A stretch of 64,000 bases of DNA from assembly GCF_027594785.1 (NCBI RefSeq), contig NZ_CP075584.1, positions 3,410,001-3,474,000 on the forward strand, written 5' to 3'. The notes beneath the pieces are model-generated. The model did not search any database and was not told where the DNA came from. It saw only the letters and a program-made list of their open reading frames with translations. The stretch is from Cryobacterium breve (GTDB taxonomy: Bacteria; Actinomycetota; Actinomycetes; Actinomycetales; Microbacteriaceae). Below are positions 50,722 through 58,648 of the stretch, piece after piece. Each line of letters begins with the position of its first letter. Positions within the stretch are counted from its first letter, which is position 1. Position numbers and translations under genes: made by a program.

Positions 50722-52039
50722 TGCCGGTCCTCCGTCCGTGTGGGAGCGGGATGCTGCCCGTCTTCAGCTCACTGCGGGCGGCTGCCCTGCGGCGTACATC
50801 GTCATTGCCGTCGTGACTTCGCCAGTCGTCGGGCAACAGGTAGTCGAGGACATCGTCAATTGTCACCACCCCGACGAGTCGGTGGTTGTCGTCGACAACG
50901 GGAACGGAGACGAGGTCGTAGCTCGCGAGGATCCGGGTGACCTCCGCGGCGGAGGTGTCTGCGGTGACGGGATCGAGACCCTGGTCGAGCAGCGTGCCGA
51001 GGCGCTCGTGGGGCGGGTAACGCAGCATCCGCTGGAAGTGCACCATGCCGAGGAAGCGGCCGGTCGGCGGCTCGTACGGCGGCAGGGTGACGCAGATCGC
51101 CGCGCCGAGCGCTGGCGCGAGGTCGTGGCGACGGATAAGGGCGAGGCCTTCTGCGACGGTCGCGTCGGCGGAGACGATGATGGGCTCCGTCGTCATCAGG
51201 CCACCGGCGGTGTCCGGCGCGTAGGTGAGCAGGAAGCGGACGTCGTCGGCTTCCTCCGGTTCCATCAGGTCGAGCAGCTGTTCGCCGTGTTCTTCCGGCA
51301 GCTGCGCGATGAGGTCGGCTGCGTCGTCTGGCTGCATGTGGTCGAGCACATCGGCCGCACGGGCGTCGCCGAGCCGGGTGAGGATGGCGACCTGTTCGCT
51401 CTCGGGCATCTCTTCGAGCACGTCGGCGAGGCGGCCGTCCGGGAGTTCGCTCGCGACCTCGTGCATGCGCTCGGGGGAAGGTCGAGCATCGTATTGGCGA
51501 GGTCGGCGGGCTTGAGGTCCGAATAGGTCGCGATGAGCTGCTCGGCGGACTGGGCCTGGCCGACGGTGGTCTTCTCGCGGACGTCGCTCCAGGTCGCGAA
51601 CGTCGTCGCGCCCTTCGCGAAGAGTGAGACGCTCGCCTTGGGGCGGCGGACGAAGAGCTGGGCGATCTCCCAGGCTCCCTGCTTCGTCTCCTCGATCGAG
51701 ACGTCCTCGACGGTCGCCTCGCCGGAGCCGTCGTTGAAGATGACCTCCCGGCCGAGGAGCCTCTGCGATGACCCGGACCTCGCCGCCGCGCTGTTCGAAG
51801 CGGCGCACGTTGATCAGTCCGGTCGTGATGATCTGGCCGGAGCCGATGCTCGTGACCCGGCTCATCGACACGAAGACGCGGCGCTTGCCCGGGATTTCCA
51901 CGATGAGTCCGACCGCGAGGGGCGGATCGTCTTTTCGATAGACCACGAGCACATCACGGACCTTGCCGACGCGGTCGCCCGCGGGGTCGAAGACGGAACA
52001 CCCGGCCAATCGGGCAACGAAGACTCTGGTGGCAGTCAC
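50708..52039 (-). CDS. Soluble PRC-barrel/MgtE-N/CBS protein (two frame breaks)
   Basis: 443 residues when joined. A PRC-barrel-like N-domain (FDPAGDRVGKVRDVLVVYRK, GKRRVFVSMSRVTSIGSGQI) is followed by an MgtE N-domain (LPDGRLADVLEEMPESEQVA, MQPDDAADLIAQLPEEHGEQ) and a CBS pair (TAGGLMTTEPIIVSADATVA, VSVPVVDDNHRLVGVVTIDD). The magnesium-channel helices of MgtE are absent, so it is probably a cytosolic sensor. Breaks: an extra base at 51757-51763 (sense GAGGCTC for GAGCTC) and a lost base in the G run at 51473-51477. Together they restore IAELLGREVIFND and MLDLPPERMHEV. The GTG at 52039 opens the barrel. Confidence 0.83.
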   Translation of the reverse strand: MTATRVFVARLAGCSVFDPAGDRVGKVRDVLVVYRKDDPPLAVGLIVEIPGKRRVFVSMSRVTSIGSGQIITTGLINVRRFEQRGGEVRVIAEAPRPGGHLQRRLRRGDRRGRLDRGDEAGSLGDRPALRPPPQGERLTLREGRDDVRDLERRPREDHRRPGPVRRAAHRDLFGPQARRPRQYDARPSPERMHEVASELPDGRLADVLEEMPESEQVAILTRLGDARAADVLDHMQPDDAADLIAQLPEEHGEQLLDLMEPEEADDVRFLLTYAPDTAGGLMTTEPIIVSADATVAEGLALIRRHDLAPALGAAICVTLPPYEPPTGRFLGMVHFQRMLRYPPHERLGTLLDQGLDPVTADTSAAEVTRILASYDLVSVPVVDDNHRLVGVVTIDDVLDYLLPDDWRSHDGNDDVRRRAAARSELKTGSIPLPHGRRTGNGPK

Positions 52040-52093
52040 GTTACAAATGTAGGCCACCTGCGGCCCTTCGGCGTGCTGTGGAAGAATGGCGGC

Positions 52094-52750
52094 ATGAGCA
52101 ATCAGAACCCTTTTGGCAATCGCGGTCCCGCCCTGTTCCCCGTTCTGCCCAAGGGCGAGGTGCTCGCGACCTATGAAACGTATGCCGAGGCGCAGGCCGC
52201 CGTCGATACTCTCGCCAAGGCCGATTTCCCTGTGAAACAGCTCTCGATCGTCGGCAACGACCTCAAGACCGTCGAGCGGGTCACCGGCAAACTGACCTGG
52301 GGCCGTGTCGCACTCGCCGGGGCTGCGTCCGGTGCCTGGCTCGGGATCTTCTTCGGCCTGCTGTTCTTCATCTTCTCGCCGACCGGGGCCGGCCTGCCGT
52401 TCGTGCTCGCCGCCGTGCTGATGGGCGCCGGCTTCGGAATGCTGTTCGGCGTCGTGAGCTACGCGCTCAACCGCAGGCGCCGCGACTTCACCTCCACGAT
52501 GCAGGTGATGGCGAGCAGCTACCAGATCATCGTCGAGGCCGCCCTTGTGAACAAGGCGCGCAACCTCCTGCACGGCACCGCGGAGCCGGTCGCGGTCCGG
52601 CACATCGATCCGGAGCCTGCCCAGCCGGAGCCGGCGGAGCCCGCGGCGCCGGCGGCGCCCGCTGCGCGACCGGACCAGCCCATCCCGCCGTACGGCCAGT
52701 TCGCCCCGCCGGCAGCCCCGGACGCGTCCCCCACCGCATCCACCGACTAG
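52094..52750 (+). CDS. General-stress-protein-17M-like membrane protein
   Basis: 218 residues. The N-terminus LFPVLPKGEVLATYETYAEA and AAVDTLAKADFPVKQLSIVG is the GSP17M/YflT-like fold, followed by two helices (LAGAASGAWLGIFFGLLFFI, LPFVLAAVLMGAGFGMLFGV), a DFTSTMQVMASSYQIIVEAA segment and a Pro/Ala-rich tail. Common in Microbacteriaceae; role unknown, perhaps membrane stress. It starts 55 bp from the divergent MgtE/CBS gene. A long palindrome follows the stop. Confidence 0.8.
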   Translation: MSNQNPFGNRGPALFPVLPKGEVLATYETYAEAQAAVDTLAKADFPVKQLSIVGNDLKTVERVTGKLTWGRVALAGAASGAWLGIFFGLLFFIFSPTGAGLPFVLAAVLMGAGFGMLFGVVSYALNRRRRDFTSTMQVMASSYQIIVEAALVNKARNLLHGTAEPVAVRHIDPEPAQPEPAEPAAPAAPAARPDQPIPPYGQFAPPAAPDASPTASTD

Positions 52751-52758
52751 CCACAGCT

Positions 52759-52819
52759 CGCGAAAGCGGGTGAATCGTCGGTTTGACTGCGTCAGAACGA
52801 CGATTCACCCGCTTTCGCG
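52759..52819. repeat. 22-bp perfect inverted repeat between convergent genes
   Basis: Left arm 52759-52780 (CGCGAAAGCGGGTGAATCGT...) and right arm 52798-52819 (...ACGATTCACCCGCTTTCGCG) are exact reverse complements around a 17-nt loop. It shares the CGCGAAAGCGG end with the efeB element and the AATCGTCGGTTT word with the loop of the 19657 palindrome. Confidence 0.93.
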
Positions 52820-52833
52820 GTGAGTCGGGCGGG

Positions 52834-54382
52834 TCAGGCGGTGAGAGCGGCGATCCAGGACTCGACGTCGTCCGCGGTGCGGGGGATGCCGACGGACAGG
52901 TTCTCGGCGCCCGTCGCGGTGATGAGCACGTCGTCTTCGATGCGGACACCGATGCCGCGGAATTCGAACGGCACGGTCAGGTCGTCCGGCTGGAAGTAGA
53001 GGCCCGGTTCGATCGTGAAGATCATGCCGGGCTCGATCACGCCGTCGAGGTACATGTCCCGCCGCGCCTGCGCGCAGTCGTGCACGTCGATGCCGAGGTG
53101 ATGGCTCGTCCCGTGCACCATGTACCGGCGGTGCTGCCCGTTTTCCGGCTTGAGGGCCTCCTCCGCGGTGACGGGAAGCATGCCCCACTCAGCGGTCCGG
53201 CGGGCGATGACCGCCATGGCGGCGGCGTGCACCTCGCGGAAGATCGCGCCCGGCTTTGCGACGGCGAATGCGGCATCCGCTGCCTCACGCACAGCCTCGT
53301 ACACGCGGCGCTGCACGGGGGAGAAGGTACCGTCGACGGGGAGGGTGCGGGTCACGTCGGCTGTGTAGTAGCTGTCGACCTCGATGCCCGCGTCGAGCAG
53401 GATCAGGTCGCCGGGGTTGAGCGGGCCGTCGTTGCGGGTCCAGTGCAGGATGCACGCGTGCGGGCCGGAGGCCGCGATCGTGTCGTAGCCGACGGTGTTG
53501 CCGTCGACACGCGCGCGGGTGTTGAAGACGCCTTCGACGAGGCGTTCCCCGCGTTCGTGGGAGCTCGACCGGGGCAGGTCGCGAATGACGTCCTCGAAGC
53601 CCCGTCCGGTGGCCGCGATTGCGAGGCGCATCTGGGCGATCTCGTAGGAGTCTTTCACGAGGCGCAGGCTCGGACAGGTCGCGGGCGAACCGGTCGTCCG
53701 CCTCGTGCTCACCGTTGACCTCGAGGCTGAACGGGGTGTTCGTGGCGTTGTCGCCGAGCACCTTGTCCGCGGCGAAACGGAGGCGGCCTTCGTCGACGGC
53801 CACGGTGAAGGCCGGGTCGGCCTCGCGGATGACGAGCGTCTCGGTGTCGACGACCCTGAGCACGGAGTCGAGGTCGGCGATGCCGCGCACATCGATGCCG
53901 AGGTCGCTCGCCACCTGGGCGATGGAGGGGCGCGGGCCGATCCAGAATTCGCCGATGTCAGCGTTGGCGTAGAACTCGTCGGAGTCGCGTCCGGCGCGCT
54001 CACGGAAGTACAGCGTCGCGTCGTGCCCGGTCGACGTCGGCTCGAGCACGAGAACGGCCCCTGGCTCGGAGTCGCTGCCCCAGCCGGTGAGGTGCGAGAA
54101 GGCGGAGTGGGCGCGGAACGCGTAGTCGGTATCGTTCGAGCGCTGCTTGAGGCGCCCGGCCGGCACGATCAGGCGCTGCCCCGGGTACATCGCCGACACG
54201 CGGGCGCGTCGGGCCGCCGCGAACGGCGCCTGTTCGCGGGCCGGTGGGAGCGTGTCTGTGCGCTCGGCCCAGCCGCTCGAGATATAGGACTTGAAGCCGT
54301 CCGACCCCGGTGTCGTCGAACGGTTCTCGTTCGGGCGGGGCTTGGCGGTGACGGTGGGCGCGGTTTCGGTGGAAGTGGCCAT
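52834..54382 (-). CDS. pepP: Aminopeptidase P family (Xaa-Pro) metallopeptidase (frame break)
   Basis: 515 residues after one correction. An N-terminal creatinase-like domain (YAFRAHSAFSHLTGWGSDSE) precedes the pita-bread domain. Metal ligands: ILLDAGIEVDSYYTADVTRT (two Asp), VHGTSHHLGIDVHD (His), FTIEPGLYF (Glu), GVRIEDDVLITATG (Glu). It removes the N-terminal residue before proline. The extra base is at CAGGCTC 53665-53671 (sense GAGCCTG), joining FARDLSE to LRLVKDSYEIAQM. ATG 54382 is embedded in CCCATTG repeats, so the start is not certain. Confidence 0.92.
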
Positions 54383-54420
54383 TGACCCATTGTCCCATTG
54401 CCCGTGTCCCATTGCCCGCT
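54379..54420. repeat. CCCATTG heptamer repeats at the pepP start
   Basis: CCCATTG or close variants occur four to five times between 54379 and 54420, covering the pepP start codon and its upstream bases. They could influence translation initiation or be a remnant of slippage. Confidence 0.65.
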
Positions 54421-54488
54421 GGTTCTTCGGCGAGAGCCGTCGGGCGGGGTCGGGCGGCTCGCGCTCACGGCGCAACTAGCATGGGGAC

Positions 54489-55357
54489 ATGGCAGGCGAA
54501 CGGCAATTTCAGGGTCCCATCGACCTGCACGCGCACTCAAGCGTTTCGGACGGCACGGAAACCCCCTCCCAGCTGGTGCGGGCCGCTGCGGCCGCTGGTC
54601 TCGGCACTGTCGCGCTGACTGACCACGACTCCACGGCGGGCTGGCACGAGGCCGCGGAGGCGGCGCGCAGCGCCGGGATCACGCTCATTCCCGGAATGGA
54701 ATTCAGTACTCGGGTCTCCTCCGCGAGCGTGCACTTGCTGGCATATCTTTTTGACCCGTCGGATGCCGGAATCGTCGCGGAGACTGCACGGGTGCGGCAG
54801 GCCCGACTTGTCCGCGCCGAGGAGATGGTCGAGCGGATCGGCGTGGACTACGCACTGACCTGGGACGACGTTCTCGCCCAGACCACGCCGGATGCGACGG
54901 TGGGCCGCCCGCACATCGCCGACGCCCTGGTCGCTCGCGGCTTCGCCCTGACCAGGAGCGAGGCCTTCGCGGGCATCCTGCACTGGGAGTCCGGCTACTA
55001 TCAGCCGCACTACGCCCCAGACCTGGTGCGCGCCGTCGGGCTCGTCGTCGCCGCGGGGGAGTGCCCATCATCGCGCACCCAGCGACCCGCGGCGCGGGCG
55101 ACGTCATCCCGGAGGCCAGGCTCGCCCGCCTCGTCGAGGCCGGGCTGTTCGGTCTCGAACTCGAGCACCGCGAGAACAAGACGGCGGCGAAGGCGCGGCT
55201 CTATTCGCTCGCGACCAAGTACGGGCTCGTCGTCACGGGGTCGAGCGACTACCACGGCGAGGGCAAGCCGAACCGCCTCGGGGAGAACACCACGACGCCA
55301 GAGGTGCTCGACCGCATCCTGAAGCAGGCGACCGGCTCGGAGCCCATCTTCGCCTAG
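54489..55357 (+). CDS. PHP-domain metallophosphoesterase (frame break)
   Basis: 289 residues after one correction. PHP motifs: IDLHAHSSVSDGTETPSQLV (His-x-His), VALTDHDSTAGWHEA, LIPGMEFSTRV, PIIAHPATRGAG (His), VVTGSSDYHGEGKPNRLGEN (Asp and His). Members hydrolyse phosphoesters such as nucleoside 3',5'-bisphosphate or RNA ends. The G run at 55056-55060 has lost one base; six G restore VVAAGGVPIIAHP. It diverges from pepP and converges with the helicase. Confidence 0.88.
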
Positions 55358-55404
55358 CCCCCCCGTGAGGTGTCGCAGATGTTGCCGGTTGCCGCACGCA
55401 GAAG

Positions 55405-55434
55405 GGCGCGGCCGCCGAAGCGGACGCGCCCTGT
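55405..55434. terminator. Hairpin between the PHP and helicase genes
   Basis: AGGGCGCG (55405-55412) pairs with CGCGCCCT (55427-55434), with CCGC/GCGG pairing inside. It probably ends transcription in one or both directions; no strong U tract is seen. Confidence 0.65.
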
Positions 55435-55466
55435 TCTGGCAGCGGAGAGGGTGGAGGCCGGAGCGG

Positions 55467-56984
55467 TTAGTTGGCTCCGCCGGCCGCGGGGGCCGAGCGG
55501 CGTGAACGGCTGCGGCGGCGCGGTGCGCTGTTGCCGTCGTGGTGCTGGGCTCCGCCACCGTCGTGGGTGCCGGCTGCCGGGGTCACGGCGGGGGCGTCGG
55601 GGTTGGTGGACTGGCTGACGCGGGTACGGGTGCGAGCGGCGCCCGAGCGGCCGGCGTCTGCGGTGCGGCCCGAATCGGAGCGAGCTCCGTCGCCGCCGCG
55701 GCCCGAGCCGCCGGAGCGGCCGGCGCCACCGGTGCGCCCGGCGCCGCCGGAGCGGCCGGAGTCCGAGTGTCCGGTTCCCGCGGCGTGCTCGCGCACGGGG
55801 GAGACGCGCAGGCGCCCCTTGGAACCGACCGGGATGTTGAGGTCGGAGTACAGGTGCGGTGAAGAGGAGTACGTCTCGACGGGGACCGGAACGCCGAAGT
55901 CGAGCGCCGTGTTGATCAGCGTCCACTTGTGCATGTCGTCCCAGTCGACGAACGTGACCGCGATGCCGGTCTTGCCCGCGCGGCCGGTGCGCCCGACGCG
56001 GTGCAGGTACGCCTTCTCGTCCTCGGGGATGGTGTGGTTGATCACGTGGGTGACATCGTCGACGTCGATTCCGCGAGCGGCGACATCCGTTGCGATCAGG
56101 ATGTCCTTCTTGCCGGCCTTGAATGAGGCCATGGCGCGTTCGCGCTGGTCCTGGTTGAGGTCGCCGTGCACGGCGGTCGCGTTGAAACCGCGGTCACCGA
56201 GCTCTTCGACGAGCTTGGCCGCCGCGCGCTTGGTGCGGGTGAAGATCACGGTCTTGCCGCGGCCCTCCGCCATCAGGATGCGGCCGATGACCTCGTCCTT
56301 GTCCATGCTGTGCGCACGGTAGACGATGTGCTGGATGTTGGCCTGCATGAGACCCTCGTCGGGCTCCTGCGCACGGATGTGGATGGGCCGGTTCATGAAG
56401 CGGCGGGCGAGGGCCACGATCGGGCCGGGCATCGTCGCGGAGAAGAGCATGGTGTGCCTGGTCGACGGCGTCTGGGCGAAGAGCCGCTCGATGTCGGACA
56501 GGAAGCCGAGGTCGAGCATCTTGTCCGCCTCGTCGAGGACCATCTCGCGCACATTGGAGAGGCTCAGCAGGTGCTGGCTCGCGAGGTCGAGCAGGCGGCC
56601 CGGGGTGCCGACGACAATCTGGGCGCCGGCCTTGAGCTGCTCGATCTGGCCCTCGTACGCCTTGCCGCCGTAGATGGACACGATCTTGGTGTTGCGGTTC
56701 TGCGACGCCATCTCGAGGTCTTCGCTGACCTGCACGCACAGTTCGCGGGTCGGGACGACCACGAGCGCCTGCACGCCGGGCTCGGGGTCGAGGCCGAGGC
56801 GCTGGATGAGGGGGAGGCCGAAGCCGAGGGTCTTGCCGGTGCCGGTCTTGGCCTGGCCGATGATGTCCTGGCCGCTCATCGCGAGCGGGATGGTCTGGAG
56901 CTGGATCGGGAACGGCTCGAGGATGCCTTTACTGGCGAGAGCGTCAACCAGGTCCTGGTCGATATTGAGTTCGGAGAAAGTCAC
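55467..56984 (-). CDS. DEAD-box RNA helicase with basic Gly/Arg/Ser tail
   Basis: 505 residues. Q motif FPIQLQTIPLAM, motif I AKTGTGKTLGFGLP, Ia VVPTRELCVQV, II MVLDEADKMLDLGF, III LFSATMPGPI, IV VIFTRTKRAA, V LIATDVAARGIDV, VI HRVGRTGRAGK. The C-terminal 110 residues are rich in Gly, Ser and Arg (GRSGGAGRTGGAGRSGGSGR) and end in basic clusters, as in cold-induced RhlE/DeaD-type helicases that unwind structured RNA. GTG start at 56984. Stands alone on the minus strand. Confidence 0.93.
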   Translation of the reverse strand: MTFSELNIDQDLVDALASKGILEPFPIQLQTIPLAMSGQDIIGQAKTGTGKTLGFGLPLIQRLGLDPEPGVQALVVVPTRELCVQVSEDLEMASQNRNTKIVSIYGGKAYEGQIEQLKAGAQIVVGTPGRLLDLASQHLLSLSNVREMVLDEADKMLDLGFLSDIERLFAQTPSTRHTMLFSATMPGPIVALARRFMNRPIHIRAQEPDEGLMQANIQHIVYRAHSMDKDEVIGRILMAEGRGKTVIFTRTKRAAAKLVEELGDRGFNATAVHGDLNQDQRERAMASFKAGKKDILIATDVAARGIDVDDVTHVINHTIPEDEKAYLHRVGRTGRAGKTGIAVTFVDWDDMHKWTLINTALDFGVPVPVETYSSSPHLYSDLNIPVGSKGRLRVSPVREHAAGTGHSDSGRSGGAGRTGGAGRSGGSGRGGDGARSDSGRTADAGRSGAARTRTRVSQSTNPDAPAVTPAAGTHDGGGAQHHDGNSAPRRRSRSRRSAPAAGGAN

Positions 56985-57168
56985 GAAAGTTTGCCTGTCA
57001 TTAGCTGGAAACGGAAATGCGCCCGTCTTCTGCCTCGGGCACCAGCCACCGATCCATGCCGATGGCTGGTCTCACCTTACCGGGCGGTGTCTGGGAAGCA
57101 GCCGAAGCCACGCGGACGGGCGTGTGTCCGGCCGCGCGGACGCCGCAGCTCTGTCCTAAGCTGGGCTG

Positions 57169-57914
57169 GTGTTCTCCTGGTTTGATGGGCGCTCCAAGCG
57201 CGTCGAGATAATCCCCCGGCTCACCACCCGGGGGAACGTCCATCGACCACGAAAGTGGACATCAAGGACCTCACCCCGCAACTTCTCCCGTTCCTGGGCC
57301 AGTCAGCGTACTTCGAGCTCGGCGTCTTCGAGAGCCTCGCCCGCGCCGTCCAGATTGCTCCGGACCTCGCCGCCAAGCAGGCGCTCAGCACCGCCGCCGG
57401 CCGCGCGCTCTCCAAGCACCAGGGCCTCGTCGCCGAGATCCGCCGTCGTGGAGCGGAACCTGCCGACGTGATGGCGCCGTTCGTGCCGGCCCTCGACGCG
57501 TTCCGCGCCGAGATCACGGGCGCGGACTGGACCGAGCTGCTGCTGAGCTGCTACCTCGCCGGTGGCCTGCTCGACGACTTCTTCATCCGGCTCGCCGACG
57601 GGCTTCCCGGCGAGGTGGGTCCGCGGGTCGCGCACCTGCTCGGCGAGGACGCCGGGGCCAAGATCCTCGCCTCCCAGCTCGCGGCAGCGATCGCAACGGA
57701 TGCGCCGCTCGCCTCGCACCTGGCCCTCTGGGGCCGTCGGCTCGTGGGGGACACCCTGCTCGTCGCCCGCTCCGCGCTCGCGTTCGCCGGCACGCCGGAC
57801 CAGACCGGTGTCGTCACCGTCGCCGGTCCCGCCGAGGAGCGCATCGAGCCGGTCTTCACCGAACTGATCGCCGCACACACCCGGCGGATGGACGGCCTCG
57901 GCCTCACCGCCTGA
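57169..57914 (+). CDS. Ferritin-like-fold protein (MiaE-like; frame break)
   Basis: 248 residues if the G run at 57230-57234 is six long, joining VFSWFDGRSKRVEIIPRLTT to STTKVDIKDLTPQLLPFLGQ. The main part is helical (SAYFELGVFESLARAVQIAP, LSKHQGLVAEIRRRG, LLLSCYLAGGLLDDFFIRLA), the ferritin-like domain found in actinobacterial proteins related to tRNA hydroxylase MiaE. The di-iron ligands are not all evident. If no base is missing, translation starts at GTG 57255. Function unknown. Confidence 0.75.
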
Positions 57915-58009
57915 GCACGCGGAGGTGGACCCGTGCTCGAGCGAGGGTGCTGCGCGGGTGGCGCACCGCACGCGCACCGGCGGAACACCGGCGCTCGGTG
58001 AGCGTGAGG

Positions 58010-58318
58010 CTAGGCGCGGCCCGGGTGACCCGTGCGCATCAGCTCGTGCAGCATCCGGGAGTCTCCGGCGACGCGTGAACGCGCGAGGGTCATGCCCGAA
58101 GCGACGGATGCTCCGCCGGCGATGATGAGGGTGGCCCACCAGATCCAGCCACCGTTCCACGCCCAGCCGAACCACGTCAGTGCCACCCAGACGACCATGG
58201 CGACGATCGTGCCGATCGCGGGGAGCAGCACGGCGCCGTGATTCGTGCGCCCCGGCAGCACGTACCGTGCCGCGAGGCCGAGGACGGCCCCGCCGAGCGC
58301 GGCGAAGAGGAGTTCCAT
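58010..58318 (-). CDS. Small membrane protein, 102 aa
   Basis: Three predicted membrane helices: LLFAALGGAVLGLAARYVLP, VLLPAIGTIVAMVVWVALTW and WIWWATLIIAGGASVASGMT, ending in a basic tail. The arrangement is common next to DUF3107 and ferritin-like genes in Actinobacteria, but no function is known. ATG 58318 lies 7 bp after the DUF3107 stop, so both are one transcript. Confidence 0.75.
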   Translation of the reverse strand: MELLFAALGGAVLGLAARYVLPGRTNHGAVLLPAIGTIVAMVVWVALTWFGWAWNGGWIWWATLIIAGGASVASGMTLARSRVAGDSRMLHELMRTGHPGRA

Positions 58319-58325
58319 GTCGGGT

Positions 58326-58550
58326 TTAGGCGACGAAACCGACGCGACGGGACTCCTCGGAGCCCAGCTCGACGTAGGCGAGGCCGATCGTCGGGACGAT
58401 GAACACCCGGCCCTTGCTGTCGGCGAGCTTGAGGTACCCGGTCGAACCGGAGAGGGCGGCGGCTACCGCTTCCTCGATGTCGGTCGCGGCCTGCGACGTC
58501 TCGAAGCTGATCTCACGGGGAGAGTTGAAGATGCCAATGCGGATATCCAC
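58326..58550 (-). CDS. DUF3107 family protein
   Basis: 74 residues. VDIRIGIFNSPREISFETSQ, AAALSGSTGYLKLADSKG and FIVPTIGLAYVELGSEE are diagnostic of DUF3107, a small actinobacterial family of unknown function typically located near adnAB-like helicase genes, as here. The GTG at 58550 opens the conserved start; the in-frame ORF extends upstream without conserved sequence. Divergent from adnA. Confidence 0.9.
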   Translation of the reverse strand: MDIRIGIFNSPREISFETSQAATDIEEAVAAALSGSTGYLKLADSKGRVFIVPTIGLAYVELGSEESRRVGFVA

Positions 58551-58648
58551 CAGATGCGCCTTTCGTTGCCTAAGCGCCCAGATTACGACAGAACGGGCGG
58601 GCAGCCGGACAACGTTCACTGTCGGCGCAACCCGCTAGCTTTGAAAAC

